A stretch of 64,000 bases of DNA, taken from the NCBI GenBank assembly GCA_963516675.1, contig CAUQBH010000010.1, forward strand, positions 1 to 64,000. Direction: 5' to 3'. Positions 8,597 to 18,443 of this stretch are shown here, in pieces. Numbering within the stretch: the stretch's first letter is position 1; every line of letters starts with the position of its first letter. Source of the DNA: JABCPE02 sp963516675. Lineage in GTDB: Bacteria; Bacteroidota; Bacteroidia; Flavobacteriales; Weeksellaceae. A program made the position numbers and the translations under genes. The notes below the pieces were generated by a model. It searched no databases and was not told the origin of the DNA. It saw only the letters and a list, made by a program, of their open reading frames with translations.

Positions 8597-9229
8597 ATGG
8601 AAGGCAGACAGGTAAAATCCAAAAAGCGAGTGGCAGACCATGGAGAGGTATTTACTAACGAAAGAGAAGTAAAAGCCATGGTAGACCTTGTGTGGAAAGA
8701 GCTAGAAAAAGGTACAGCGGACAAGGTTCTTACTGCTACTTTTTTAGAGCCGTCATGTGGTTCGGGTAACTTTCTTATAGAGATTTTACAAAGGAAAATA
8801 GCACTGCTGAAAAAGACCAAGAAAAACAAATCTGATTATGGATTTTATTTGGTGCTGGTAGCAGGCAGTCTTTATGGTGTGGAGCTTCTTCCTGATAATA
8901 CCCAAGAGTGCCGAGAGAGACTTCTCACAGAATTCAAAAAATCTTATCCCAAAAAAGAAGCAGACTATGAGAAACTGATGAAGAGCATTGCGTTCATCAT
9001 CAGTCAGAACATTATCTGTGGAGATGCCCTCAGTTATACTACGCCAGAGGGAGAGCCTATTGTTTTCACACATTGGTCTGGACTGAGTGATAGAAAAATA
9101 GTCACCAACTATTTTGACTATGGCGAACTGTCTAAAAAAGAACAAGGTACAGCTTCTTTATTTGCGGAATATACAGTAAAAGAACCTGTGATAAAGCATT
9201 ACTTGGAACTCGGTGCAGAACAGCCCTAA
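8597..9229 (+). CDS. DNA methylase subunit of restriction-modification system (small)
   Basis: A 210-residue protein with the S-adenosylmethionine-binding motif I FLEPSCGSGNFLIEIL (about residues 49-64), as in N6-adenine methylases, preceded by an F-T-N-like motif (GEVFTNEREV). It lacks the catalytic NPPY motif, which is found in the next gene, so the two proteins probably act together. It is 13 bp upstream of that gene. The start ATG at 8597 follows a ~410-nt structured leader without a ribosome-binding site. Confidence 0.75.
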   Translation: MEGRQVKSKKRVADHGEVFTNEREVKAMVDLVWKELEKGTADKVLTATFLEPSCGSGNFLIEILQRKIALLKKTKKNKSDYGFYLVLVAGSLYGVELLPDNTQECRERLLTEFKKSYPKKEADYEKLMKSIAFIISQNIICGDALSYTTPEGEPIVFTHWSGLSDRKIVTNYFDYGELSKKEQGTASLFAEYTVKEPVIKHYLELGAEQP

Positions 9230-9241
9230 TCTTTTCTAACA

Positions 9242-10837
9242 ATGAATGCACAAAAATACAATCCCGATGTGCTTACTTGTCTTGCCAATCTGAGTAACGA
9301 TGAGGTTTTTACACCTCCTGATGTTGCTAATAGAATGCTGGATACCCTACCCAACGAATTATGGAGCAATCCTGAAGCTAAATTCCTAGACCCTTTCTGT
9401 AAAACTGGTGTGTTTCTGAGAGAAATAGCTAAAAGACTGCTGAAAGGTTTAGAAAGCCAAATCCCAGACTTGCAGGAACGCATAGACCATATTATGCACC
9501 ATCAGTTGTATGGAATAGGCATCACGGAGCTTACTGCTTATCTGAGCCGCCGTAGTCTCTACTGCTCTACCCGTGCTGATGGTAAACATTCTGTTACAGA
9601 ATTCCCTGATGAAAGTGGTAATATCTTCTTTGAGGAAATCTCCCATACATGGGACAAAGCAGGGAAATGTACTTACTGTGGTGTGAATAAAAAAGACTTT
9701 GGGGATGAAATAAGAGAAGGTCTCTCTAAATATGCCTATCCCTTTATACATGATAAAAACCCTTACGAAAATATGAACTTTGATGTCATTATAGGAAATC
9801 CACCTTATCAGATGAATGTGGGAAATGATAAAGAAAAAGGAAATAGTTCAAAAGCAAAAGCTATTTATCATCTCTTTATTGACCAAGCTATCAAAATCAG
9901 CCCTAAATATATTTGTATGATTATTCCAAGTCGCTGGATGACAAGGAGTACAGAGGGGATATCTGATGAATGGATAGATAGAATGCTAAGTTCTAATAAG
10001 TTTAGAATCATACATGATTTTTTGGATGCCAAAGGTATTTTCTCTGGAACACCTCCAAAGGGTGGAGTCAATTATTTCTTATGGGACAGAGATTACAGTG
10101 GAGAGTGCCATTATTATCTATATGAAAGTGTAGATAAACCTTCCTCTTATAGATTTGAAACATTAAATAAAAATAATTCAGGTATTGTTATCAGGGATGG
10201 TGTAGCCAATGATATATTAAAGAAAATATCAGAAGTTCATCAGGATTATATGAACAATGGAGACAATTTTTCCTCCTTAATTAGCCCAAAGGATTTTTTC
10301 ACCAATAAACAATGGCTTACTTCTAGCTGGGATGGTTTTACCAATACCCCCAATCAAGACTATAACATCAAATACTATCCTAATAAAACACTACTAAAAG
10401 ATGGGATGGATTTTGGCTGGATTAATATCAACCAAATTCCTAAAAATAGAGAAACTAAAGACTTGCATAAAGTGTTTATTCCTGCTGCAGGCGGTTCAGG
10501 GACAGATACTCAAGTTTTAGGACATCCTTTTTATGGAGAACCTAATTCAGTATGTTCACAGACATATTTGGTAATAGGTTATAATCCTAAAGAACATCAC
10601 TTTACCAAAGAAGAGTGTTTTGGTATTATTTCATACATAAAAACTCGTTTTTTTAGATATTTAGTTTCTATTAAAAAGAAAACCCAAAATGGACCTCGAG
10701 GAGTGTACCAGTTTGTCCCTTTACAGGATTTTACCAAAGAATGGACAGATGAAGAACTTTATAAAAAATATGGTTTAACAGAAGAGGAAATTGCTTATAT
10801 AGAAAGTTTAGTAGAAGAAAGAAAAGAAGAAGAGTAA
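9242..10837 (+). CDS. Eco57I-type DNA adenine methylase
   Basis: A 531-residue N6-adenine methyltransferase that would protect host DNA from the nuclease-helicase encoded downstream. A TPP-like stretch (VFTPPDVANRML) precedes motif I (FLDPFCKTGVFL, about residue 48), and the catalytic motif IV is NFDVIIGNPPYQMN (about residue 186). The C-terminal half should hold target recognition and ends in an acidic/lysine-rich tail. Two zinc-ligand-like cysteines (CTYCGV) lie near residue 140. It is co-transcribed with the small methylase gene upstream. Confidence 0.88.
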   Translation: MNAQKYNPDVLTCLANLSNDEVFTPPDVANRMLDTLPNELWSNPEAKFLDPFCKTGVFLREIAKRLLKGLESQIPDLQERIDHIMHHQLYGIGITELTAYLSRRSLYCSTRADGKHSVTEFPDESGNIFFEEISHTWDKAGKCTYCGVNKKDFGDEIREGLSKYAYPFIHDKNPYENMNFDVIIGNPPYQMNVGNDKEKGNSSKAKAIYHLFIDQAIKISPKYICMIIPSRWMTRSTEGISDEWIDRMLSSNKFRIIHDFLDAKGIFSGTPPKGGVNYFLWDRDYSGECHYYLYESVDKPSSYRFETLNKNNSGIVIRDGVANDILKKISEVHQDYMNNGDNFSSLISPKDFFTNKQWLTSSWDGFTNTPNQDYNIKYYPNKTLLKDGMDFGWININQIPKNRETKDLHKVFIPAAGGSGTDTQVLGHPFYGEPNSVCSQTYLVIGYNPKEHHFTKEECFGIISYIKTRFFRYLVSIKKKTQNGPRGVYQFVPLQDFTKEWTDEELYKKYGLTEEEIAYIESLVEERKEEE

Positions 10838-10857
10838 CTTTATAATAATAAAGAAAT

Positions 10858-11514
10858 ATGGAAAGAGAAGAATTAAAAAAAGAATATTACTATGAAATAT
10901 TTACTAAAATAAGAGGTATGCCTTCTAACGATAAAGTAGTTAAATATTTAGGGAATCGTAAAATACAATTTTTAGATAATAAAGAAATATTAGAATTAGA
11001 TGAAACTCTAACAACTCATGCTGATAAGCAACTAAAAGATGGAAAAAATATCACCTATATCAAAGGGCTTTTTGGTTTTAGAAATATATCAATAGATCCG
11101 AAACATTTAGAAAAATTAGGTTTCATAAAAAAAGAAGGAAATTTATATGAAATGGATAATCCTAACATAAAAATTATGATGAATTTAGCAATATTAGGAG
11201 ACGAAAATTTTAATTACATCGGAAATATTGTAATGAATAATAATGAACACAATATTCTTATGCAAAAAATTGAAGAGAAAAAAGAAGAATTAAATAAAAA
11301 ATATCATGATGATTTTGAAATTACAAATAAAAGTCCATTTAAGATTATTAATGATTATTATGATTTTAGTATGTGGAAACATATAGAGCAACATAATGAA
11401 ATAGTAACAATAATAAATGAAAATTTCAAAGGAATACGAAATATAAATGAATTATTTAAAAGATTAGAAAAAGAAGGAATTAAAATTGAAAACAAAGATG
11501 AAGTGGTTATGTGA
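10858..11514 (+). CDS. unknown protein within the restriction operon
   Basis: A 218-residue Lys/Glu/Asn-rich protein that I do not recognise. It has no signal peptide, no membrane helix and no clear catalytic motif. Its base composition is clearly more AT-rich than that of the flanking methylase and nuclease-helicase genes, which suggests that it was inserted into the operon later. It starts 20 bp after the methylase stop and is followed by a 119-bp gap. It could be a specificity or accessory subunit, or an independent defence gene; neither can be shown from the sequence. Confidence 0.65.
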   Translation: MEREELKKEYYYEIFTKIRGMPSNDKVVKYLGNRKIQFLDNKEILELDETLTTHADKQLKDGKNITYIKGLFGFRNISIDPKHLEKLGFIKKEGNLYEMDNPNIKIMMNLAILGDENFNYIGNIVMNNNEHNILMQKIEEKKEELNKKYHDDFEITNKSPFKIINDYYDFSMWKHIEQHNEIVTIINENFKGIRNINELFKRLEKEGIKIENKDEVVM

Positions 11515-11633
11515 ACTAAACTCGTTTTTTCTACCACCAAGCTTGAATATCAACCAAATCAAAGAGAACAAATACAAAAATGTACAAAACCTAGTGTAAA
11601 ATATTAAAAATATAGAAATTTAACTACTTAATA

Positions 11634-14150
11634 ATGTTCACACAGAATAACATCCCCAGAATATATGCCTACACCGATAAAAGCTATCCTGATATGCTAA
11701 AAGTAGGCTACACCACCAAGACCGCAGCAGAGCGTGTAAAAGAACAATACTCTACAATAAGACCCCACCAGACTTGGGAAATTGTCTTAGAGGAAATCGC
11801 TACCAGAGAGGATGGTACTTACTTTACTGACCATGAACTCCACAAAAGGCTGGAGCAGAAAGGCTTTATCCGTGAAGCTGGAGAGTGGTTCCGATGTTCC
11901 ATAAAAGACCTGCAAACGGTGATTTTAGAAGAGAAAAGAGGCATCAGAAATACAGAAAACCGTAGTCAGAGCTTTGGTATGAGACCAGAGCAGAAAGAGG
12001 CTGTAGAGAAGACTGCTTGGTATTTTAATTCCGTGAAAGATGAAGGTGTTATCCCTCACTTTCTTTGGAATGCCAAAATGCGTTTTGGGAAAACCTTTGC
12101 TGCTTACCAGCTGGCTCTAAAAATGGGCTGGACAAAAATACTGGTGCTTACCTTTAAACCTGCTGTCCTTAGTGCATGGCGGGAGGATTTGCAGTCTCAT
12201 ATAGATTTTGAGAATTGGCAGTTTGTCTCTAACCAAGAGGAAGACCTCAGCGTAAAAGATATAGACAGAACAAAGCCTTTTGTATATTTTGGCTCTTTCC
12301 AAGACCATCTAGGAGAGGATAAAAAAACAGGTGGAATAAAATCTAAAAACGAATGGGTGCATAAGGAGGACTGGGACTGTGTGATTTTTGATGAATACCA
12401 TTTTGGTGCATGGCGAGACAAGTCTAAAGACCTTTTTGACAAAGAAGAAAAGGAAGAAATAGAGGAAATACAGCAAGAGATAAAAGAACTGGAAGCTGAA
12501 GAATCTGGTAAAGCGGAGGATTTTAGCTATTTTGATGAAGAACTATTGCCTATCACTACCAAGCATTATCTTTATCTTTCAGGAACACCGTTTCGTGCCA
12601 TCGCAGGAGGAGAATTTATAGAGGAACAAATCTATAACTGGACTTATTCTGATGAACAAAAAGCTAAGGCAGAATGGCAGGGCGAGAACAATCCGTATGC
12701 TTCACTCCCAAGAATGGTCATGATGACTTATCAGATACCTGATGAAATAAAGAATGTAGCCTCCAAAGGTGAGTTTGATGAGTTTGACCTCAATACTTTT
12801 TTCTCAACCGAGGGAAAAAATAAAGAGGCTGTTTTCAAATATGAAGATGAGGTACAAAAATGGCTGAACCTTATCCGTGGACAACTTTCGGGTAATATAG
12901 AGTCTGACCTAAAACAAGGTAAGAAAAAACCGCCGATGCCTTTTTCGGATACACGACTACTGGGGATTTTACAGCATACTTTTTGGTTCCTGCCTAATGT
13001 AGCATCCTGCTGTGCTATGGCAAATTTACTAGCCAAGGCACAGAATAATTTTTTCCATGATTATGATATTGTTGTGTGTGCAGGAGAAAAAGCAGGAATA
13101 GGTGTAGAAGCACTGAAGCCTGTGAAAAAAGCTATGGGTAATCCATTAAAAACTAAGACCATTATCCTTTCTTGTGGGAAACTGACTACTGGAGTGTCCG
13201 TACCGCCTTGGTCAGGGATTTTGATGCTGAGAAACACTTCTAGTCCAGAGACTTATTTCCAGTCTATTTTTAGAGTGCAGACACCTTGGGTTATCAAAAA
13301 TCCAAATGGCGATAGTCCAAATCAGCAGGAAATCATTAAAAATGAATGCTATGTATTTGATTTTAGTATCAATAGAGCTTTGAAACAAGTGGCATCTTAC
13401 GCCCATAGTCTTAATGTTAATCCTAATGTGTCTCCAGAAGAAAAGGTAGCAGAGCTTATCAGTTTCCTGCCTATATTGGCGTATGATGGAAGTAGTATGA
13501 AGGAAATAAATGCTGCGGATATCTTAGACATTGCTAGTAGCGGGACTTCTGCTACTCTGTTAGCTAGACGATGGGAGTCCTCATTATTGGTAAATGTAGA
13601 TAATGTTACTTTGCAGAAACTTTTAAGTAATAAAGAGGCTTTGCAAGTATTAGAAAATATAGAAGGATTCCGAAGTCTGAGCCAAGATATAGAAACCATC
13701 ATCAATAAATCTGAAAAAGTAAAGAAAACGAAGAAAGAGTTTGCAGAGGCGGGAGAAGAAATGGATTCTAAAACCAAAAAAGAAATAACAGAAGAAGAAA
13801 AAGAATACAAGAGTAAAAGGAAACAGATTCAGGAGAAATTAATAAAATTTGCAACAAGAATTCCTGTCTTTATGTATTTGTCTGAGCATAGGGAGCAGAC
13901 TCTTAGGGATGTTATTACCAAACTAGAGCCAGAGCTTTTCAAAAAAGTAACAGGGATAGAGGTGAAAGATTTTGAACTCCTGCAAAATTTGGGACTGTTT
14001 AATAGTGTGATGATGAATGATGCTGTATTGAAGTTTAAATACTATGAAGATGCCTCACTTGTCTACACAGGAAAAGTTACTTATGAAGGCTTACGATTCA
14101 TAGGAGCGTTTGATACAGTAGTTCCTGTCAAAGAGTATGTAGAGGAATAA
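11634..14150 (+). CDS. restriction endonuclease-helicase with N-terminal T5orf172/GIY-YIG-like domain
   Basis: Predicted DNA-cleaving and translocating subunit of the restriction system. Residues ~5-100 resemble the T5orf172 branch of GIY-YIG nucleases (IYAYTDKSYPDMLKVGYT, AAERVKEQYS, DHELHKRL, GEWFRC). A superfamily-2 helicase core follows: Walker A-like MRFGKTFAAY (about 147), DEYH box VIFDEYHFG (about 252), SGTPFRA (about 316) and motif VI-like SIFRVQTPW. The C-terminal third has a Lys/Glu-rich coiled coil. The last 35 codons and the 3' flank are duplicated in decayed form at 16861-17010. Confidence 0.82.
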   Translation: MFTQNNIPRIYAYTDKSYPDMLKVGYTTKTAAERVKEQYSTIRPHQTWEIVLEEIATREDGTYFTDHELHKRLEQKGFIREAGEWFRCSIKDLQTVILEEKRGIRNTENRSQSFGMRPEQKEAVEKTAWYFNSVKDEGVIPHFLWNAKMRFGKTFAAYQLALKMGWTKILVLTFKPAVLSAWREDLQSHIDFENWQFVSNQEEDLSVKDIDRTKPFVYFGSFQDHLGEDKKTGGIKSKNEWVHKEDWDCVIFDEYHFGAWRDKSKDLFDKEEKEEIEEIQQEIKELEAEESGKAEDFSYFDEELLPITTKHYLYLSGTPFRAIAGGEFIEEQIYNWTYSDEQKAKAEWQGENNPYASLPRMVMMTYQIPDEIKNVASKGEFDEFDLNTFFSTEGKNKEAVFKYEDEVQKWLNLIRGQLSGNIESDLKQGKKKPPMPFSDTRLLGILQHTFWFLPNVASCCAMANLLAKAQNNFFHDYDIVVCAGEKAGIGVEALKPVKKAMGNPLKTKTIILSCGKLTTGVSVPPWSGILMLRNTSSPETYFQSIFRVQTPWVIKNPNGDSPNQQEIIKNECYVFDFSINRALKQVASYAHSLNVNPNVSPEEKVAELISFLPILAYDGSSMKEINAADILDIASSGTSATLLARRWESSLLVNVDNVTLQKLLSNKEALQVLENIEGFRSLSQDIETIINKSEKVKKTKKEFAEAGEEMDSKTKKEITEEEKEYKSKRKQIQEKLIKFATRIPVFMYLSEHREQTLRDVITKLEPELFKKVTGIEVKDFELLQNLGLFNSVMMNDAVLKFKYYEDASLVYTGKVTYEGLRFIGAFDTVVPVKEYVEE

Positions 14151-14234
14151 GTGAGTTATGTCTAATTATAATCAGGATTTAAAAGGAATAAAACTAAGGT
14201 TCAAGATAACTTCAAGAAAGAATTATCTTTGTAA

Positions 14235-14490
14235 TTTAATGAGAAAAACATTCTTGTCTTTTGTTCTATTGTCAAGGGATTATTTAAACAACAAAATCAG
14301 AATAGGTCAGCCTAAAATGGAAAAAGAGAGGCTGTAATAAGTTTCATTGAAAGAAAGGTAAAAGCTATAGTATGGACTTGTTTAGAGCTGTCTTGTGGTT
14401 TGGGTAGTTTTCTTGTAGAGGATTTATAGAGAAAAGAGAATACTCCAAAAATAATTGAAATAGGAGAAAATACTCTGAGTCAAATTTCTG
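14235..14490 (+). pseudogene. decayed copy of the leader and start of the small methylase gene
   Basis: The stretch resembles 8155-8230 and 8440-8830. It keeps a GAGAAAAACAT-like promoter region, TTGTTCTATTG (compare TTGTTCTGTTG), CAGAATAG and AGCCT, then AGAAAGGTAAAAGC (compare AGAAGTAAAAGCC), and a motif-I-coding stretch in which the TCATGTGGTTCGGGTAACTT of the intact gene reads TCTTGTGGTTTGGGTAGTTT. It is full of stops and small deletions and cannot be translated. Confidence 0.7.
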
Positions 14491-14784
14491 ATAAATAGAA
14501 GCCAAAAGTTAATGAAATTTTAGAAAAATTAAAAAATCTCGGCTAAAAACGACTAAAAAAAGAGGGTTTATAAGATAAAAGAAGAACTAGCTAACGGATT
14601 AAGTTAGTAAGTTTTTCCAAAAGACAAAATCAATTATAATCTATATTAGTCACTACATGATTTTACAAAAAAAATAATTATGAGAAATATTGAATAGGCA
14701 TAGAGATACTTCTATAGTAAAGAAAATAAGTCCGTATTAAAGTTTATTATTTAACACGGTCTTATATTTTTTATTTTAAAAGGC

Positions 14785-15495
14785 TTATACCTGAGTATTG
14801 TCAGGTTCAATCTCGTGAGCCTCAACTTCTATTATCCCACGCTTTACCTTGCCTTCAAAAGAGACAAAATAAATGCCCTTATTCGGTGTCCATTCCATAC
14901 AGAAAAGCTCCGATGGACTGCTAAAGCCATTTCGTTTGATGTGATATAAAGCCCATTCCTTTGATTTTTCACTTCCTGCAAGACCACTCTCTACAAATTC
15001 TCCATTGTTTACAATTAAAAAAGAATCTGCCGTTTTTCCTGTAGGAAGAACTGTAACTGCACCATTTGTTTCGAATAATACATCTTCAACATCAAACATT
15101 GAGAAAATACCCTTTTGTCTTAACAATATACGGAATTGTTCCATCTCTAGGCTATTTCTTTTGAAGTTTCCAAAGTTTATAATTCCTTTTTTAACAAGGA
15201 AATCACTCTTTCCCTTAATAAGATGTCTCATATATGCAGAACGCATCGCAAAACGAACGAGCATATTAAAGCCAGTCCACACAATCAAGGCAAATATAAT
15301 ATGCAACATTGACATATCTGGATTATACAATACACCACCGACTAATGCACCAATAACAAAGGCACTTACGGTGTCAAGTGGGGTTATCTGTGCCATCTGT
15401 GCTTTACCTGTGATTCGCAGAAAAGCCAAAATTCCTATCATGCCCGTAACTAGTTTTAGAGTGATACTTATATAGGGCTGTAACAATTCCATCAT
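14785..15495 (-). CDS. YetF-like DUF421 membrane protein
   Basis: A 236-residue protein with three predicted membrane helices in the first ~80 residues (for example ITLKLVTGMIGILAFLRITG and ADTVSAFVIGALVGG-type stretches), followed by a soluble DUF421 domain with the conserved G-K-x-D-F-L-V-K-K-G-like segment (about residues 112-125). Family members are inner-membrane proteins of unclear function. It stands alone and divergent from the next gene, between the two relics of a duplicated restriction operon. Confidence 0.8.
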   Translation of the reverse strand: MMELLQPYISITLKLVTGMIGILAFLRITGKAQMAQITPLDTVSAFVIGALVGGVLYNPDMSMLHIIFALIVWTGFNMLVRFAMRSAYMRHLIKGKSDFLVKKGIINFGNFKRNSLEMEQFRILLRQKGIFSMFDVEDVLFETNGAVTVLPTGKTADSFLIVNNGEFVESGLAGSEKSKEWALYHIKRNGFSSPSELFCMEWTPNKGIYFVSFEGKVKRGIIEVEAHEIEPDNTQV

Positions 15496-15919
15496 AATAC
15501 TTTATTTTTAATAATAATATCGCGAAATTACAATTATATTCTTATACCAACAATAATTTTTTTGTGAATGTATATATATTATTACTTACTTTTGCGCCTA
15601 AAACTAAGATTGTTGTATACAAGAAGTCTTTGTTATAGTGGGAGTGTTTTGGTCTAAATTTGTTAAGGATAAAAACAACAAAAAGTCCTCAAAAGTTACA
15701 ATAAGATAGAACAATAATGGCTGAATTACAAAAAGAAAACTAGTAATGAATTTTAAAATAGTGGACAACAAATAGACATTTTAGTCTAACAGAACAAGAT
15801 AATAATATATACTAAGTATATGTTTATCATTGTACTGCATATTTATATATAATAATTTATTTGCTTTATTGCTTTTTACTCCATTGAGTATTAAAATCCT
15901 TCAAAAAATGTATAGTAAA

Positions 15920-16702
15920 ATGATCAAGAAATTAGTTTTTTTATTGTTTACACTCTCGGCATATTTTCCAATATACTCACAAATGATTTTTTCTGAGAAT
16001 CTTACAATGAAGATAGACAGTACAAAAAAGATACAAGGTTTTTTTCTTCCCATATTGGATTTCAAAACGGAAAAAAAGAATGTCTTTACCTTAAAGAATA
16101 CAGCAAATATCAATTTATTGATAAATAATAACCGTGTCATTAACTTTATCAATAAACTAGAATTTTCTACTTATGGCGATAAAGTTACTATCAGTGGTGG
16201 ATATGTACACCTTGAATATCGTTATCTATTAAGTCGTGCCTTTGAGATTTATCCTTATGCTGAGTCTCAATGGGCTGAGAGCCGAGGCATGGAGTACAAG
16301 ATTTCAACTGGACTATTATCTAGATATCGAGTAATAAACAAAGAGAAATTTGTCATGTTTGCGACAGCTGGACTATTCTATGAATTTGAAAAGTGGAAAT
16401 CTCCTATACTTAATGTAGATCCACTTCATGTCTTTAGCCGAAGTATCAAGAGTCACCTATCGGTAAGCATCAAGCATTACATAAATGATTATTGGGAACT
16501 AACCACTACTGCTATTCATCAAGCAAAACCTGATAGTTATTTAAAGGCGGCACGATTAGGAGGTGCAGTTGATATTAAATATAATATTACACCTAAAATA
16601 GGTCTAAATGCTGGTTATCGTCTCATTTATGATACAGATCCTATTGTCCCTATTAGGAAGGATTATAACAATATAGAGGTTGGTATAAGTGTTTCTTTCT
16701 AG
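15920..16702 (+). CDS. outer-membrane beta-barrel protein, DUF481-like
   Basis: I choose the ATG at 15920 because it starts a good signal peptide (MIKKLVFLLFTLSAYFPIYS, then Q); an ATG at 15908 is possible and the TTG at 15830 is unlikely. The mature chain is a series of amphipathic beta-strands ending in the aromatic C-terminal signature NIEVGISVSF, as in outer-membrane barrels. It resembles small DUF481-type porin-like proteins, but this assignment is tentative. It lies next to the DUF421 gene and could have travelled with it. Confidence 0.7.
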   Translation: MIKKLVFLLFTLSAYFPIYSQMIFSENLTMKIDSTKKIQGFFLPILDFKTEKKNVFTLKNTANINLLINNNRVINFINKLEFSTYGDKVTISGGYVHLEYRYLLSRAFEIYPYAESQWAESRGMEYKISTGLLSRYRVINKEKFVMFATAGLFYEFEKWKSPILNVDPLHVFSRSIKSHLSVSIKHYINDYWELTTTAIHQAKPDSYLKAARLGGAVDIKYNITPKIGLNAGYRLIYDTDPIVPIRKDYNNIEVGISVSF

Positions 16703-16860
16703 TTTCAAAAACAAGAATAAGTCTGCTGATTTGAGAAACACTACCAATTCAGGTTTAAATTTTTTATAGATTATTATTTAAATATTTGTTTTATTGTTCC
16801 AAAAAATCAAAAGGTGTAAGGTATAAAGAATAATAAATATTTTCTATTTTGAAGCCCTTT

Positions 16861-16965
16861 GAAGATGCTTTACTTGCCTACACAGGAAAAGCTACTTATG
16901 AAGGCTTACGATTCATAGGGGCGTTTGATACAGTAGTTCCTGTTAAAGAATATGTAGAGGAATAA
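16861..16965 (+). pseudogene. fragment of a second nuclease-helicase gene (last 35 codons)
   Basis: It encodes EDALLAYTGKATYEGLRF and so on, matching the C-terminal end of the protein at 11634-14150 at nearly every residue including the stop codon. The homology runs on to about 17010 in the 3' flank. Nothing upstream of 16855 matches, so the rest of the copy is gone. Confidence 0.85.
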
Positions 16966-17009
16966 GTCTTATATCTAATTATAATTAGGATTTAAAAGAA
17001 ATAAACTAA

Positions 17010-17284
17010 TTATAAAAATAGTATAGAATCATCTATAAGGTAGGAGAATATATGGTTTATAAATTTTATGAATAAGTAGATGGGTAGCCTTGTTTATAGA
17101 TTTATATGATAGACTAATAAATATAGAAAATATTATTTGAATTTAAATAGTAGTAGATTATATTAATAGAGTTATCCTTAGAATAAGGTTTAAATATTAT
17201 GGTTTTAATGGAAATATTACGAATAAATTTAAACTTTTTATGATAGTTCATAAGGTTTCAAAATCATGAAAGTACTCAAATAAA
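17010..17284. other. AT-rich gap without recognisable gene
   Basis: I see no open frame of meaningful length and no clear repeat here. The stretch lies between the decayed operon copy and the terminator of the Rep-like gene. Confidence 0.5.
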
Positions 17285-17327
17285 AATGACAAGTTTTACC
17301 CAACTACACTATGGGAAAACTTGTCAT
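17285..17327 (-). terminator. terminator of the Rep-like gene
   Basis: A long inverted repeat, AATGACAAGTTTTACCC paired with GGGAAAACTTGTCATT around an 11-nt loop, lies just beyond the stop codon of the leftward gene at 17333. Confidence 0.75.
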
Positions 17328-17332
17328 TATAT

Positions 17333-18262
17333 TTAATCTGAAGTGTTGATAGGTGTACCTTCACAGTCTTTAAAAAGTTCGTGGTATTTATCTGTAATTT
17401 TTTGTTTAAGATAGTGAAAAGTAGTCATTAGATTATTGTATCGAATGAATTCACGGAACTTTTTCTTGTGTCTATTTTTGGTACTGTCAGAACCAAAATT
17501 TCTGTTCCAGTAAGTATATTCTAACTGATTACCCAAATATTCTTTATCTGCTTTTGATAAATTTGAGGTAAAACGATTGTCCACGATGATTAATTGGTCA
17601 AATCTTTTCAGAAAATCTAGAAATAGGGATTGTAACTTTTTAGGGTCATATAAATCTAGAAAAGTTATAATTCCTAAATCTTTGTGTTTCAGTTGTTTGT
17701 GGTTGTATTTTATCTCAATTCTGAGCAAAGGATAATCTAAATTATTCTGAGCACCTTTGTCATAAATCTTAAATGTACTATTGCTCATTTTGAACTTTTT
17801 CATCAGAAAACCCTTGTTGTCTTGAAAGAAATAATGAGGCTTAAAATTCCATAGAAGAATATTATTTTTAATGATTTCTTGAACTGACCGCTCTAATTTT
17901 AGATTAAAACCAAATTCTAAAGAAGTAATTTTTGTATTGATAAAATCATATTCAGGGATTTGGCTTTGCAAGTTATTTAATGCTTGAGTTATCTCACAAT
18001 ATGAGAAGTCATTGTAGTTGATGTTTTGCCCTATTGTATTTGAATTGTGATACTTGTGTAAGGAATTTTCTATGTATGCTCCATTTTGAGTAATTACATA
18101 AGTCAGCGTTCCGATTTGTCCTACAATAGGATAAATAGAATGTTCAAGCCTATCATTTTTAATATCATTGCTGTTAATGGTACAATTAAATTCATGATTC
18201 TTCTTTATAATTTGTTCGAATTTTACTTTTTCTGTAAAATAAATTCTAATATTATCTTGCAT
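17333..18262 (-). CDS. probable replication initiation protein (phage/plasmid Rep type)
   Basis: A 309-residue protein that resembles replication initiators related to filamentous-phage gene II and small plasmids: the middle part has FKIYDKGAQNN followed ~8 residues later by LLRIEIKYNH, the usual D-K-x ... L-R-I-E pattern before the catalytic region, and a conserved-looking LEFGFNL upstream. I could not identify the nicking tyrosine with certainty. Elements that carry integrase, excisionase and such a Rep can replicate transiently after excision. A candidate origin (inverted repeats at 18361-18408) lies ~100 bp upstream. A different relaxase-like role is possible. Confidence 0.5.
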   Translation of the reverse strand: MQDNIRIYFTEKVKFEQIIKKNHEFNCTINSNDIKNDRLEHSIYPIVGQIGTLTYVITQNGAYIENSLHKYHNSNTIGQNINYNDFSYCEITQALNNLQSQIPEYDFINTKITSLEFGFNLKLERSVQEIIKNNILLWNFKPHYFFQDNKGFLMKKFKMSNSTFKIYDKGAQNNLDYPLLRIEIKYNHKQLKHKDLGIITFLDLYDPKKLQSLFLDFLKRFDQLIIVDNRFTSNLSKADKEYLGNQLEYTYWNRNFGSDSTKNRHKKKFREFIRYNNLMTTFHYLKQKITDKYHELFKDCEGTPINTSD

Positions 18263-18360
18263 ATATTAATTTTTTTTGTGGTTAATAAATAAGTTTCCTT
18301 GTGTCATGTTTAAATGACACATAATCAATGTTTTCATAAAAAATAAATTTGGGGATTTTG

Positions 18361-18408
18361 GATAAGTCAGGGCAAAGATGTGCACCTCATTGCCTTGAGC
18401 TGTTTATC
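18361..18408. promoter_or_regulatory. nested inverted repeats, candidate origin or nick site
   Basis: GATAA (18361-18365) faces TTATC (18404-18408) and, inside it, GGCAA (18371-18375) faces TTGCC (18390-18394). The stretch is GC-richer than its surroundings and lies between the Rep-like gene and the excisionase-like gene. Confidence 0.35.
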
Positions 18409-18443
18409 CTAAGAATTTTGATAGTGGAAAGCTATGCTGAAAC

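Noticed and set aside
13397..13810. Leftward frame opposite the nuclease-helicase gene
   Set aside because: Ser/Phe/Leu-rich mirror of a Lys/Glu-rich coiled coil on the real strand.
15005..15475. 156-codon rightward frame opposite the DUF421 gene
   Set aside because: Antisense shadow of a gene with clear membrane helices and a conserved domain.
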